Positions 23,604 to 32,419 of a stretch of 42,841 nt of DNA are shown here, in pieces. The stretch is from Gammaproteobacteria bacterium (GTDB lineage Bacteria > Pseudomonadota > Gammaproteobacteria > Chromatiales > Chromatiaceae): positions 1 through 42,841 of the forward strand of contig JAGRGW010000068.1 in the NCBI GenBank assembly GCA_020445315.1, written 5' to 3'. The position numbers were made by a program, and so were the translations under genes. How positions within the stretch are numbered: the first letter of the stretch is position 1; every line of letters begins with the position of its first letter. Below the pieces are notes generated by a model. The model did no database searches. It was not told the DNA's origin and saw nothing but the letters and a program-made list of their open reading frames with translations.

Positions 23604-23951
23604 GTGGCGACAGACGCCCTCAGCCTGACCTTCAGCGCGCTCGCCGACCCGACGCGGCGCGCGATTCTTGCCGACTTGATCCGGGGGCCGCGTACCGTGG
23701 CCGAACTGGCAACACCGTTCGCGATCAGTGCGCCGGCCATCAGCAAGCATCTGAAGGTACTGGAGCGCGCGGGCCTGATCGCGCGTGGCAGGAAAGCGCA
23801 GACACGGCCCTGCGGATTGCAGACACAACCGCTGGAACTGGCGTTCGACTACCTCGACGAGTACCGCAGGTTCTGGGATCAGAGCCTGGACCGTCTCGAC
23901 GCCCACCTTCGGGCTCTGCAGGCCGGGGAGCCAGATGATGGCTCTCGATGA
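23604..23951 (+). CDS. ArsR-family winged-helix repressor (SdpR-like)
   Basis: This 115-residue dimeric winged helix-turn-helix protein has FSALADPTRRAILADLI, then ELATPFAISAPAISKHLKVL as recognition region and a C-terminal helix. No cysteine-rich metal-binding motif (ELCVC) is present, so it is not an evident metal sensor. The start is GTG with AGGGG about eight bases upstream. A palindromic operator directly precedes it. It overlaps the following SRPBCC gene, a widespread pairing in which both are repressed together. Confidence 0.9.
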   Translation: MATDALSLTFSALADPTRRAILADLIRGPRTVAELATPFAISAPAISKHLKVLERAGLIARGRKAQTRPCGLQTQPLELAFDYLDEYRRFWDQSLDRLDAHLRALQAGEPDDGSR

Positions 23952-24426
23952 GCACGCGAACAGCGCCGAACTGACCATAACGCGGCTGTTCGACGCCCCG
24001 CGCGAGCTGGTTTGGCGGGTATGGACGGATCCCTCGCAGCTGGAACATTGGTGGGGGCCGCACGCGTGCGCCAGTACCGGTTGTTGCGTCGAACTGCGCG
24101 TCGGCGGCGCCTTTCGGCTCGACATGCACGCACCGAACGGTGATACCTACCCGTGCCGGGGCACGATTCGCGAGGTCGACGCACCGTGCCGGCTCGTCAT
24201 TGAGGGTGACCCGCATAGCCCTCATCCGTGCGGCGCCGGCCTGCCGCCCGGCGCGGTGGTCACCGTCACGCTCGATGCCATCGGCGACCAGACGCGGTTG
24301 ACGTTGCACACGCGTTTCCGCTCAACCGCTGCGCAACGCGACGCGGACGAGGCCGGCTACGCGGTTGGCTGGGAAGCCACGCTCGACCGGCTGCGCGAGC
24401 ACCTCGCCGATCACCATTCCATTTAG
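23938..24426 (+). CDS. SRPBCC / AHSA1-like ligand-binding protein
   Basis: This 162-residue protein of the START/Bet v1-like superfamily starts at MALDEHANSAELTITRLFDA and has the family motif VWTDPSQLEHWWGP. Such proteins form a deep pocket for a hydrophobic ligand and are very often partnered with ArsR regulators. The start overlaps the end of the ArsR gene. A second ATG one codon earlier is equally possible; GGGGAG spacing favours 23938. Ligand and role are unknown. Confidence 0.85.
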   Translation: MALDEHANSAELTITRLFDAPRELVWRVWTDPSQLEHWWGPHACASTGCCVELRVGGAFRLDMHAPNGDTYPCRGTIREVDAPCRLVIEGDPHSPHPCGAGLPPGAVVTVTLDAIGDQTRLTLHTRFRSTAAQRDADEAGYAVGWEATLDRLREHLADHHSI

Positions 24427-24444
24427 ACACCAGGATCCAACACC

Positions 24445-25629
24445 ATGTCCGACCTCATCGTCCTTGGCACCCGCAAAGGCACCGTTATCCTGGATCGCGT
24501 TGGCCAGGACTGGCGGCCCCGGCCGATCATGCACGCCGGCAACCCGGTGTGTTTCGCCGCGCGTGATCCGCGTGATGGAACCATCTGGGTGTCGCTCGAT
24601 CACGGTCACTGGGGTCCCAAGCTGTCGCGTTCGCGCGACGGGGGCAGGCACTGGGAAGACGCACCGTCGATCAAGTTCCCAGAGGGGGCGCGCTATATCG
24701 TCAAGGTGCTGCCCACACCGGACTTCGACCCGGACGCACCGGCGGGTCGACCCGAGTATGCCGACGCGACGGTGTTCAAAATCTGGAACATCGCGTTCGG
24801 TAACCCGGAGCAGCAGGGCCGGCTCTACGCGGGGACGATTCCCGGCGGGTTGTTCGTCAGCGACGACGGTGGCGAATCGTGGGAACTGAACCGTCCGCTC
24901 TGGAACCACGAGAGCCGGGGCGGCGATCTTTTCGCGGGCGATGCCACGAGCGAGAATCGCTGGCACGGCACGCCCGCGAGTATCGACTACGGCGTGTTCG
25001 AGCCCGGCATTCATTCGATCGTCGTCGACCCGCGCGATTCCGACCACGTCTACGTCGGTGTCTCGACCGCAGGCGTGCTCGAAACCAGGGACGGAGGCCT
25101 CAGCTGGGCGAGCCGGAATCGTGGCATGCGGATGGACTATTCACCCGACCCGGAGGCCGAGTGGGGTCACGACCCTCACTTTGTCGCGGCCTGTCGCGGT
25201 GCGCCGGACCACCTCTGGCAGCAGAACCATTGTGGTGTCTTCCACAGCGATGACGGTGCGCAGACCTGGCGCGGGGTCAGCGTGCCGGAGGCCGGCGCGC
25301 GGTTCGGGTTCCCGGTCGCCGTGGATGCGAACGACGGACACACCGCCTGGGTCGTACCTGCCAAGGGCGACTTCGAACGCATGGCTATCGACGGCGGCCT
25401 GGCGGTGGCGCGAACCACCGACGGCGGTCGCTCCTGGCAGTCGTTGCGCGAAGGGCTGCCACAGGAAAACACCTATGACATCGTCCTGCGCCATGCCCTC
25501 GATGTCGCCGACACTACCCTGTGTTTTGGTACCTCGACCGGGAATGTCTACCTTTCCGAAGACCGTGGCGAGAGCTGGCGTTGCCTCGGTAACAACTTTC
25601 CACCGGTTTATTCCGTGCGCTTCGGCTGA
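24445..25629 (+). CDS. BNR/Asp-box beta-propeller protein (glycosidase-like)
   Basis: This 394-residue protein contains at least six Asp-box motifs of the S-x-D-x-G-x-x-W type, for example SRDGGRHWE, SDDGGESWE, TRDGGLSWA, SDDGAQTWR, TTDGGRSWQ and SEDRGESWR, spaced as blades of a propeller. Database labels for relatives are usually sialidase-like or glycosyl hydrolase, but no catalytic signature of sialidases was recognised. No signal peptide is visible, so it should be cytoplasmic. A ubiquitin-fold gene follows within 20 bases, a pairing I recall from other bacteria. Confidence 0.8.
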   Translation: MSDLIVLGTRKGTVILDRVGQDWRPRPIMHAGNPVCFAARDPRDGTIWVSLDHGHWGPKLSRSRDGGRHWEDAPSIKFPEGARYIVKVLPTPDFDPDAPAGRPEYADATVFKIWNIAFGNPEQQGRLYAGTIPGGLFVSDDGGESWELNRPLWNHESRGGDLFAGDATSENRWHGTPASIDYGVFEPGIHSIVVDPRDSDHVYVGVSTAGVLETRDGGLSWASRNRGMRMDYSPDPEAEWGHDPHFVAACRGAPDHLWQQNHCGVFHSDDGAQTWRGVSVPEAGARFGFPVAVDANDGHTAWVVPAKGDFERMAIDGGLAVARTTDGGRSWQSLREGLPQENTYDIVLRHALDVADTTLCFGTSTGNVYLSEDRGESWRCLGNNFPPVYSVRFG

Positions 25630-25649
25630 CCGCCATGCCGAGGGTCGCG

Positions 25650-25913
25650 ATGACAGCCAACCTGCTGCGCTTCTTTCCGGTCTTGGAAGGCAGGGAGATC
25701 GACGTTGCGGCCGGGTCAGTGGCTGAGGTATTGCGGGCGGTGGACGCTATCGCGCCCGGTTTCTCCGATTACGTACTCGACGAGCGTGGCGCCTTGCGCC
25801 GGCATGTCAATGTCTGCGTCGACCAAAGGTTGGTGATCGACCGGCAGACCTTGTCTGACCGGGTAGGGGACAACGCGACCTTGCACATCTTCCAGGCATT
25901 GAGTGGAGGATGA
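25650..25913 (+). CDS. MoaD/ThiS-family ubiquitin-like protein
   Basis: This 87-residue protein has the beta-grasp pattern of sulfur carriers: NLLRFFPVLEGREIDV at the start, VNVCVDQRLV in the middle, a late LHIFQALSGG and a C-terminal Gly-Gly immediately before the stop. That exposed terminus can be adenylated and thiocarboxylated or conjugated. The ATG at 25650 has AGGG at good spacing; one at 25635 is an alternative. No E1-like (MoeB/ThiF) enzyme or MoaE is near, so a role in molybdopterin synthesis is doubtful. It is probably co-expressed with the propeller gene. Confidence 0.8.
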   Translation: MTANLLRFFPVLEGREIDVAAGSVAEVLRAVDAIAPGFSDYVLDERGALRRHVNVCVDQRLVIDRQTLSDRVGDNATLHIFQALSGG

Positions 25914-26078
25914 ACAGGGACGGCCGGTGAAGAAGCGGGAACCGGCGACGGCGGGAGCCATCAACCCCCACCGCGCCATCGTGCATTGACAAATCCGTTC
26001 GCGCGATCGGTATTGCATCCTGCCTTTCGGGCGTTGTGCCGAGCCATGCCCGGTTGGTCGGCACGCGGATGCCGCTGG

Positions 26079-26882
26079 CTACAGGGTCAGCGTCTCACCG
26101 GGCGTCATCACCTTCACTTCGACAGGCGACTTGCCGAGCGCCTTGATGAATTCCTCAGGCGTGCCCTTCAACGGCGGGAAGGTGCCGTAGTGCATGGGTA
26201 CCACCATCTTCGGTCGCATCAGCTCGTTCATGGCATAGGCGGCCTCTACCGGACCCATGGTGAACCAGCCGCCGATGCAGATCAGGGCCAGGTCCGGCTT
26301 GTAGTAGTCACCGATCATCTTCATGTCACCGAACACGCCAGTGTCGCCGGAATGGTAGATCTTGTAGCCATTCTCGAGTTCGATGATGTAGCCGACCGGT
26401 TCGCCACCCGCATGCACATGACCGTCATGGGTAACCGTGGAGCTGTGCTCGGCGCGGACCATCGTGATCTTGATGTCGTCGCCGATCGGCATGACCGTGC
26501 CGCTCTTGTTCCACCGCACCAGCTGGTCCTTGGGTACGATGTCCAGGCTACTGTATACGCTGCCCATGTCCGCGTTCATGCCGACCTTGGCGCCGGTCAT
26601 GGCGGCAAGCGCCGGTACGTCGGCGGTATGGTCGAAGTGACCGTGGGTAACGAGAATCAGGTCAACCTTGCCGAGCTGCTCCAGGTTCTTGAGCTCTGCC
26701 GGCGTCTTGGGGTTCTTCAGCAGGAAGGGATCGATGACGATCACCTTGCCGCTTTCGGTCGTGAGTTTGAATGCAGCCTGGCCGAACCACTGCAGTTCGA
26801 AGGCCTGCGCCTGACCGACCGAGGCGCCGAACAGCGCCAGTGAAGCAAGCAGCCCGCCAACCAGTCGATTCCTGTGGATCAT
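26079..26882 (-). CDS. Exported metal-dependent hydrolase (UPF0173-like MBL fold)
   Basis: This 267-residue metallo-beta-lactamase-fold protein carries a signal peptide (MIHRNRLVGGLLASLALFGA.. ending AQA) and then FELQWFGQAAFKLT, typical of the UPF0173/UlaG-like group. Metal motifs are THGHFDHTAD, VRAEHSS and IYHSGDTGVFGDM, with a late PMHYGTFPPL. GGAGG eight bases upstream fixes the start at 26882; the frame is open further 5' but unsupported. Relatives are mostly cytoplasmic, so the export signal is notable. Substrate is unknown. Confidence 0.85.
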   Translation of the reverse strand: MIHRNRLVGGLLASLALFGASVGQAQAFELQWFGQAAFKLTTESGKVIVIDPFLLKNPKTPAELKNLEQLGKVDLILVTHGHFDHTADVPALAAMTGAKVGMNADMGSVYSSLDIVPKDQLVRWNKSGTVMPIGDDIKITMVRAEHSSTVTHDGHVHAGGEPVGYIIELENGYKIYHSGDTGVFGDMKMIGDYYKPDLALICIGGWFTMGPVEAAYAMNELMRPKMVVPMHYGTFPPLKGTPEEFIKALGKSPVEVKVMTPGETLTL

Positions 26883-27173
26883 GGAATCATCCTCCAATGT
26901 CGATTTGTAATGGTGTTTGCGACTCGGTACCGGGCGCCTCATCGGCGCGGACCCGGGACATGACGCAGCAACGGTAGACGACCGCCGGTGGTTTTGCCAT
27001 ATCCGCGACAGCAGGCAGTTCAGCCAATTAGCCTGTAAAACGTGCCGTTTTTCGTTGCGGGGGTGTGGTGACGCGGCGGCGGTCGGGCGCCCGCAGGGCC
27101 GGGTGGTGGGTTCGTCCCGCAAAGGTGGCGTGTCGGCGCCCGTAGTCGCGCATCGGCGCGAAATGTAGACCAG
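26883..27173. other. Intergenic region upstream of the exported hydrolase
   Basis: Together with the hairpin to its right this makes a 337-base gap between two - strand genes. Apart from the GGAGG ribosome site of the hydrolase next to its start, I see no gene, clear promoter or repeat in it. Confidence 0.5.
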
Positions 27174-27208
27174 GACCGGTGACGGGCGCCTCCTGCCTGT
27201 CACCGGTC
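27174..27208 (-). terminator. Terminator-like hairpin after sor
   Basis: GACCGGTGAC and GTCACCGGTC form a perfect 10-bp stem around a 15-base loop, 11 bases beyond the sor stop codon. On the + strand it is followed by TCCTTTT; on the - strand the following tract is only mildly T-rich. It most likely ends the sor transcript. Confidence 0.6.
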
Positions 27209-27219
27209 TCCTTTTCCGG

Positions 27220-28164
27220 TTAACCCTTCAGTCCCTGTAGCACCTCGCGGTAGGTATGTTCGCGAAACATGCTGTCCGAAATCCGCACGGTCGGGATCGT
27301 CAGGCAGTTGTTCAACACCTTCATGCCGTGCACGAACAGGATCTCGGGCTTGACGTTGACGTGCGGCATGCCGCCCTGGGCCGAGGCCAGGTCCTCGAAC
27401 TCCACCATGGTCAGGTACTCGGCAGGCACGGTGTAGCCTTCCCAGACTTCGGCTGCACGCTGCAGCTTCGAGCCCGAGCTGTCTTTCATGTCTTCCATCA
27501 TCGACTCGACGGTGGCGTGACCGCTGCCCAGCGTCGACAGGCCGATGCGTTTCAGGATCTGGTAGCCGACGACACCGGCCGTCTCCTTCAGCATCTCCAT
27601 CGTTTGTACCTCACCTTCCTCGAACTCGGCCTCCTTGCCGGGCTTGACATGGTGGGTCGCAAGCACGGTGACTGTCTCGCCGGTGTCCATCGCGTAGCCG
27701 CGCGTGTCGCCGTTGTTTTCGAATCCCAGCTTCATCATCTGATTCTTCGAAATCAGTTTCGGCAGTTCGCTCCTGACGACGCGGTAGACCGGCTCTTCGG
27801 GGCCGTCGAGCAGCACGCCGCCGCACTTGGCGCAGGAATCGACGACGACGTCCTCGAAGGTCTCGTGGAAATTCTCGTGTGCCTGCCACGAGTCCCAGTA
27901 GGTGAATTGGTCGATCCAGATGTGCGACAGCTCTTCGGACATGTCCGAGCTGGCGGCCCAGCGCATGCCCATTGGGCAGGTACCGCGCTGGCGCATCAGG
28001 TCGAAGCCGCGAAAGCCGGGCGTCAGTGCGGTGGCCAGGCACATCCTGGCGCTGGCCTCCTTCATCATCCGCATCAGGTTGGGGTCGTTGCGCACGAGCA
28101 CGCGGTTGATGGCCACGTACAGGGGGGATTCGGGTTCAGCATCAAACAGGGCTTTGACGTCCAT
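27220..28164 (-). CDS. sor: Sulfur oxygenase reductase
   Basis: This 314-residue cytoplasmic enzyme disproportionates elemental sulfur with O2 to sulfite, thiosulfate and sulfide. It matches archaeal and bacterial SOR: the persulfide cysteine motif RMCLATALTPGFRGF (C42), the non-haem iron ligands H96 and H100 in HENFH, E124 in DGPEEPVY, and the CxxC pair C111/C114 (SCAKC). Length matches the family, which forms hollow 24-mers with the active sites inside. Two adjacent ATGs exist; AGAGGT six bases upstream favours 28164. It is divergent from the quinone reductase gene and appears monocistronic. Confidence 0.93.
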   Translation of the reverse strand: MDVKALFDAEPESPLYVAINRVLVRNDPNLMRMMKEASARMCLATALTPGFRGFDLMRQRGTCPMGMRWAASSDMSEELSHIWIDQFTYWDSWQAHENFHETFEDVVVDSCAKCGGVLLDGPEEPVYRVVRSELPKLISKNQMMKLGFENNGDTRGYAMDTGETVTVLATHHVKPGKEAEFEEGEVQTMEMLKETAGVVGYQILKRIGLSTLGSGHATVESMMEDMKDSSGSKLQRAAEVWEGYTVPAEYLTMVEFEDLASAQGGMPHVNVKPEILFVHGMKVLNNCLTIPTVRISDSMFREHTYREVLQGLKG

Positions 28165-28351
28165 CATTCACCTCTATCTCGACATTTCTTGTTGACCAGT
28201 GACCGCTATCGGCGGCACTGCATCCGAAGACTGACGGATTTTGGTGGCGAATGCCCGCACAGGAAACGCGGTGGCAGGCGGGGACATCCGTGCTTGTGCT
28301 GGCGGCGACGGCCCCCGACAATCGGGGACGTTACGCAACCGGGGGGCTGCA

Positions 28352-29326
28352 ATGAGTCGTGCAATCAGAATTCACCAAAACGGCGGTGCCGAGGCGCTGA
28401 GCTGGGACGAAGTCGACCCGGGCCAGCCCGCTGCCGGCGAGGTCCTGCTGCGCCAGACGGCCGTCGGCCTGAACTTTATCGATATCTACCAGCGTGACGG
28501 GCTGTACCCGGCCGGTGATCTGCCCGCCGTGCTCGGCATGGAGGCGGCCGGCGTGGTGGAGGCGCTGGGCGAGGGCGTGCAGACGCTCGAGGTCGGCGAC
28601 CGGGTCGCCTACCCGATGTGCCAGGGGGCCTACGCCGAGCAGCGCGTGATCGCGGCCGACAAGCTGGTCCGTCTGCCCGAGACCGTCAGCGAACGGCAGG
28701 CGGCCGCGTTCATGCTCAAGGGACTGACCGCGCACTACCTGCTGTTTCGCTCGTACCCGGTCAAGGCCGGTGACGCGATCCTGGTCTACGCGGCCGCCGG
28801 TGGGGTGGGGGTGCTGCTGAGCCAGTGGGCTCGCCACCTCGGCGCGCACGTCATCGGTTGCGTCGGCAGCGAGCAGAAGGCCGAGGTGGCGCGCGCCAAC
28901 GGTTGTGACGACATCATCCTGTACAACCAGGAGAGCATCCCCGAGCGGGTACGCGCGATCACCGGTGGTGCCGGGGTCGCGGTGGCATACGACTCGATCG
29001 GCCGGGCCACCTTCATGGATTCGCTGGATGCGTTGAGGCCGTTCGGCGTGCTGGTCAGCTACGGCAACGCATCCGGTCCGGTCGAGCCGTTCAGCCCGTC
29101 GATCCTGGCGCCAAAGGGGTCGCTGTACGTCACCCGGCCGACGCTGGCCACCCACATTGCCACGCGCGAACTGCTCGAAGACGGCACGCGTCGGCTGTTC
29201 GCTGCCGTCACCGACGGCCTGCTGCACATCCAGATCAACCAGACCTACCCGCTCAGCGATACGGCGCAGGCGCACCGCGACCTCGAGTCGCGCCGCACGA
29301 CCGGGTCGACGGTGCTGCTGCCTTGA
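28352..29326 (+). CDS. qor: NADPH:quinone reductase, zinc-independent MDR family
   Basis: This 324-residue medium-chain dehydrogenase lacks the structural zinc cysteines of alcohol dehydrogenases and has the NADPH-binding AAAGGVGVLLSQWARHLGA segment, preceded by LNFIDIYQRDGLYP, as in QOR/zeta-crystallin. It reduces quinones with NADPH in the cytoplasm. The start MSRAIRIHQNGG at 28352 fits the family N-terminus. Its stop overlaps the tsaB start, forming the first gene of a three-gene overlapping unit. Confidence 0.9.
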   Translation: MSRAIRIHQNGGAEALSWDEVDPGQPAAGEVLLRQTAVGLNFIDIYQRDGLYPAGDLPAVLGMEAAGVVEALGEGVQTLEVGDRVAYPMCQGAYAEQRVIAADKLVRLPETVSERQAAAFMLKGLTAHYLLFRSYPVKAGDAILVYAAAGGVGVLLSQWARHLGAHVIGCVGSEQKAEVARANGCDDIILYNQESIPERVRAITGGAGVAVAYDSIGRATFMDSLDALRPFGVLVSYGNASGPVEPFSPSILAPKGSLYVTRPTLATHIATRELLEDGTRRLFAAVTDGLLHIQINQTYPLSDTAQAHRDLESRRTTGSTVLLP

Positions 29327-30021
29327 CCGTTCGCCTGTTGGCTATCGACACCACCGAAGAGGCCTGCTCCGCGGCGCTGTGGCAGGACGGTGAAGTGAGC
29401 GAGCGGTTCGAGATTGCGGCGCGGCGGCACAGCGAGCTGGTCCTGCCGATGATAGAAGATCTGCTTGGCGAGGCCGGGATGAGGCTGAAGGAACTCGATG
29501 CGCTGGCGTTCGCGCGCGGACCCGGCTCATTCACCGGGGTGCGCATCGCCGCTTCGGTGATCCAGGGCCTGGCCTTTGCCGCCGGGTTGCCGGTGATAGC
29601 GGTTTCCAGCCTGCAGGCGCTGGCCCAGGGCGTTAACAAGACGCACGGCGCCGGGGGCGTGTTGAGCGCCTTCGACGCACGCATGGGCGAGGTTTACTGG
29701 GGTACCTACCGCGTCGATGCGGACGGCATCATGCGCGCCGTTCAGGAGGAGCGGGTCTGTGCGCCGGCGGTGGTGTCAGTCGCACCAGGCGACGGGCCCG
29801 GGGGACTCGCCTGGCATGCCGCCGGCAGCGGGTGGGACAGCTATGCGCAGGCGCTGCGACAGGCTATCGGTTTTTCCCCGGTGACATACGAAGCGCAGCG
29901 CCTGCACGCAGCCGACGTGGCGACACTGGCGGCGGCACTGCACGCCGAAGGTCACGGGGTCGAAGCGTCCGGCGCGTTGCCGGTCTACCTGCGCGACGAG
30001 GTCGCCTGGGCCAAGGCATGA
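29323..30021 (+). CDS. tsaB: TsaB, tRNA threonylcarbamoyladenosine biosynthesis protein
   Basis: This 232-residue ASKHA-fold protein is the TsaD partner needed for the t6A modification of ANN-decoding tRNAs. Typical segments are LLAIDTTEEACSAALW, RRHSELVLPMIEDLL, FARGPGSFTGVRIAASVIQG and VSSLQALAQG. It appears to start at a TTG overlapping the qor stop. It ends in ATGA with the exonuclease I gene, so translation is coupled on both sides. Confidence 0.92.
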   Translation: MTVRLLAIDTTEEACSAALWQDGEVSERFEIAARRHSELVLPMIEDLLGEAGMRLKELDALAFARGPGSFTGVRIAASVIQGLAFAAGLPVIAVSSLQALAQGVNKTHGAGGVLSAFDARMGEVYWGTYRVDADGIMRAVQEERVCAPAVVSVAPGDGPGGLAWHAAGSGWDSYAQALRQAIGFSPVTYEAQRLHAADVATLAAALHAEGHGVEASGALPVYLRDEVAWAKA

Positions 30022-31460
30022 CGGCCCCGACCAGTTTCTACTGGCACGACTACGAGACCTGGGGTGCCGCGCCCTCGCAGGACCGTGCGGCACAGTTTGC
30101 GGGTCTGCGAACCGATATCGATTTCAATCCCATCGGCGAGCCGCTGGTCATCTATGCGCAACCGGCCGACGACCTGTTGCCGCAGCCCGAGGCATGTCTC
30201 ATTACCGGCATCACGCCGCAGTACGCGCGCGAACACGGCGCACCCGAGGCCGATTTCTTCCGCTTCATCCACGAGGAACTGGCAAGCCCCGGCACCTGTG
30301 CGCTCGGCTACAACAGCCTGCGCTTCGACGACGAGGTGACCCGGTACGGCCTGTACCGCAATTTCTTCGATCCCTACGCGCGCGAGTGGAAACATGGCAA
30401 CTCGCGTTGGGACATGATCGACGTCGTGCGCCTGACCCGGGCGCTGCGCCCGGAGGGGATCAACTGGCCGCAGCGCGAAAACGGCGAGACCAGTTTCAGG
30501 CTGGAGGAGCTGACGGCCGCCAACGGTATCGAGCACAGCGGGGCGCACGATGCACTGGCCGACGTGCACGCCACGATCGCGATCGCGCGCCTGGTGCGAG
30601 AGCGCCAGCCACGGCTGTTCGATTTCGTCTTCAACAACCGCGACAAGCACCAGCTCGCGCGGCAGTTGAACGTGCGTGCCGCGAGCCCGGTCCTGCACGT
30701 GTCGGCCCGGTACCCGGCGCGCCTCGGTTGCATCGCGGCCGTGTTGCCGCTGGCGATGCACCCGGTCAATCGCAACGGTGTCATCGTTTACGACCTGCGG
30801 GTAGATCCCGGGCCGCTGTTGTCGCTGTCGGCCGACGAGATCCGCGCGCGCCTGTACACGCCCACGGCCGATCTCCCGCAAGGGGTCGACCGTATTCCAC
30901 TCAAGGTCATTCACGTCAATCGTTCACCGGTGGTGGTGCCGATGGGCACGCTGACCGGCGCGGCGCGCGAGGAATGGGGCCTGGATGAGGAGACCGAGCA
31001 GCGCCATCGCGACGTGCTCGTCGCTACGCCCGGGTTGGCCGACAAGGTGGCCGCGGTGTTCGCCGACGGTGATGCGTTCCCGCCGCAGGCCGATCCCGAT
31101 CGCGACCTCTATGGTGGCTTCCTGTCCGACGACGATCGTCGTCGCTGCGAAAGGGTGCTGGCGATGTCGCCGGAGGCCCTGCAGTCAGCCCATTTCGATT
31201 TCGATGCCGCAAAACTGCAGGAACTGCTGTTCCGCTACCGTGCCCGCAACTGGCCGGACTCGTTGAATCACCCCGAACGCCTCCGCTGGGAGGATTACCG
31301 TCGCCAGCGCCTGACCGAGCCCGGTGGTGGCGGTTCGATCGTCTTGAGCGACTATCGCCGTACGCTGTCGAAACTGGCGGTCGATGCCTCGCTCAGCCCA
31401 CGGCAGCGCCAGGTCATCGACGCCCTGCTAGACTGGCCGTCCGAGCTCGGCCTCGACTGA
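30018..31460 (+). CDS. sbcB: Exodeoxyribonuclease I
   Basis: This 480-residue 3'-5' single-strand DNA exonuclease acts in recombination and mismatch repair. The DEDD exonuclease domain begins with FYWHDYETWG (D11, E13) and continues with LGYNSLRFDDEVTRYGLYRN, then HSGAHDALADVHATIAIARL supplying the late His and Asp. The SH3-like and C-terminal exonuclease I domains follow, with FRYRARNWPDSLN near the end. The ATG overlaps the tsaB stop. Length is typical of ExoI. Confidence 0.95.
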   Translation: MTAPTSFYWHDYETWGAAPSQDRAAQFAGLRTDIDFNPIGEPLVIYAQPADDLLPQPEACLITGITPQYAREHGAPEADFFRFIHEELASPGTCALGYNSLRFDDEVTRYGLYRNFFDPYAREWKHGNSRWDMIDVVRLTRALRPEGINWPQRENGETSFRLEELTAANGIEHSGAHDALADVHATIAIARLVRERQPRLFDFVFNNRDKHQLARQLNVRAASPVLHVSARYPARLGCIAAVLPLAMHPVNRNGVIVYDLRVDPGPLLSLSADEIRARLYTPTADLPQGVDRIPLKVIHVNRSPVVVPMGTLTGAAREEWGLDEETEQRHRDVLVATPGLADKVAAVFADGDAFPPQADPDRDLYGGFLSDDDRRRCERVLAMSPEALQSAHFDFDAAKLQELLFRYRARNWPDSLNHPERLRWEDYRRQRLTEPGGGGSIVLSDYRRTLSKLAVDASLSPRQRQVIDALLDWPSELGLD

Positions 31461-31659
31461 GCAGGGGCGGCCTTTCGCGGCTCTCGCCCGCACGTTCGCC
31501 AGCGGTCGGGGGCAGTATGGCCAGCCCGCCCCGGTCCCCATCTTTACGCGTTTGCGCTACATCCGGTAAGAAATGAGTTAAATTAGCAAGTAATAACGCC
31601 CTAATTCGGGTGTGGGGATCGCGTTGGCGCCGTTCAAGGGCGTCGTTGGGGAGAATCAC

Positions 31660-32406
31660 GTGTCGAAGAGCACTGCCGTGCTGGTCGCGTTGGCCAGCCT
31701 TCTGTTGCTGACCTGGGCGACCGTCGTCACCTACCGCGCGCCGATCGAGGAAGACCTCGTTCAACGTGTGCAACTGGCGCTGTCTTCCCACGGTCTGCCG
31801 CCACTCGAGATCCATGCCGATGGGCGGGACCTCTCGATCGGTGGCGAGGTCGGCGGTGCGGTCGACCCGGCCAATGTTGCCGATGTCGCGGGCCAGGTGT
31901 GGGGCGTGCGCCGGGTGTCCGTCGCGGCGCTGGTGGTACGCGGCACGATGCTCGACGCCGATGATCCGCTGAACCCGCGCTTCGACACCAGCCGGATCAT
32001 CCGCCTCGGTGGCGATCTTTCCAACCCGATGGGTGCGCGGACCTGCCAGCGGACGATGGCACGCCTGGCTGCCGCCAGCCTGGTCCGGTTCGAGGCCGGC
32101 GGTGCATCACCGGTGCTGGACAGCTATCCGGTTCTCAACGACCTGGCCGCCGTCGCCTACCAGTGCCCCGATACCGACATCATCATCGGCGGACACACCG
32201 ATGCCAGCGGTAATCGCGAGCAAAGCCTGCGCCTCAGCCAGGCCCGTGCCGAGGCGGTCGAGCGTTTCTTCTACCTGGCCGGTATTGCCGCGGACCGCAT
32301 GCGCATCGTCGCTTACGGTGATTCGCAGCCGATCGCCAGCAACGCGACCGCCGAGGGCCGGGCGGCCAACCGACGTATCACCTTCGAAATCAGAACCCGC
32401 GACTAG
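31660..32406 (+). CDS. BON-OmpA envelope protein
   Basis: This 248-residue protein has an N-terminal membrane anchor or signal (STAVLVALASLLLLTWATVV), a BON-like domain (about 35-100, with LEIHADGRDLSIGGEV and VWGVRRVSV) and a C-terminal OmpA peptidoglycan-binding domain with GGHTDASGNREQSLRLSQAR. The layout recalls mycobacterial ArfA. The GTG at 31660 with GGGGAG upstream is preferred; another GTG at 31612 is in frame. An AT-rich stretch at about 31570-31605 likely holds the promoter. The next gene follows after 13 bases. Confidence 0.82.
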   Translation: MSKSTAVLVALASLLLLTWATVVTYRAPIEEDLVQRVQLALSSHGLPPLEIHADGRDLSIGGEVGGAVDPANVADVAGQVWGVRRVSVAALVVRGTMLDADDPLNPRFDTSRIIRLGGDLSNPMGARTCQRTMARLAAASLVRFEAGGASPVLDSYPVLNDLAAVAYQCPDTDIIIGGHTDASGNREQSLRLSQARAEAVERFFYLAGIAADRMRIVAYGDSQPIASNATAEGRAANRRITFEIRTRD

Positions 32407-32419
32407 ACGGAGTGGTGTC

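Noticed and set aside
27256..28497. 413-codon open frame antisense to sor
   Set aside because: It crosses the divergent promoter and the start of the quinone reductase gene, and its translation is unlike any protein I know.
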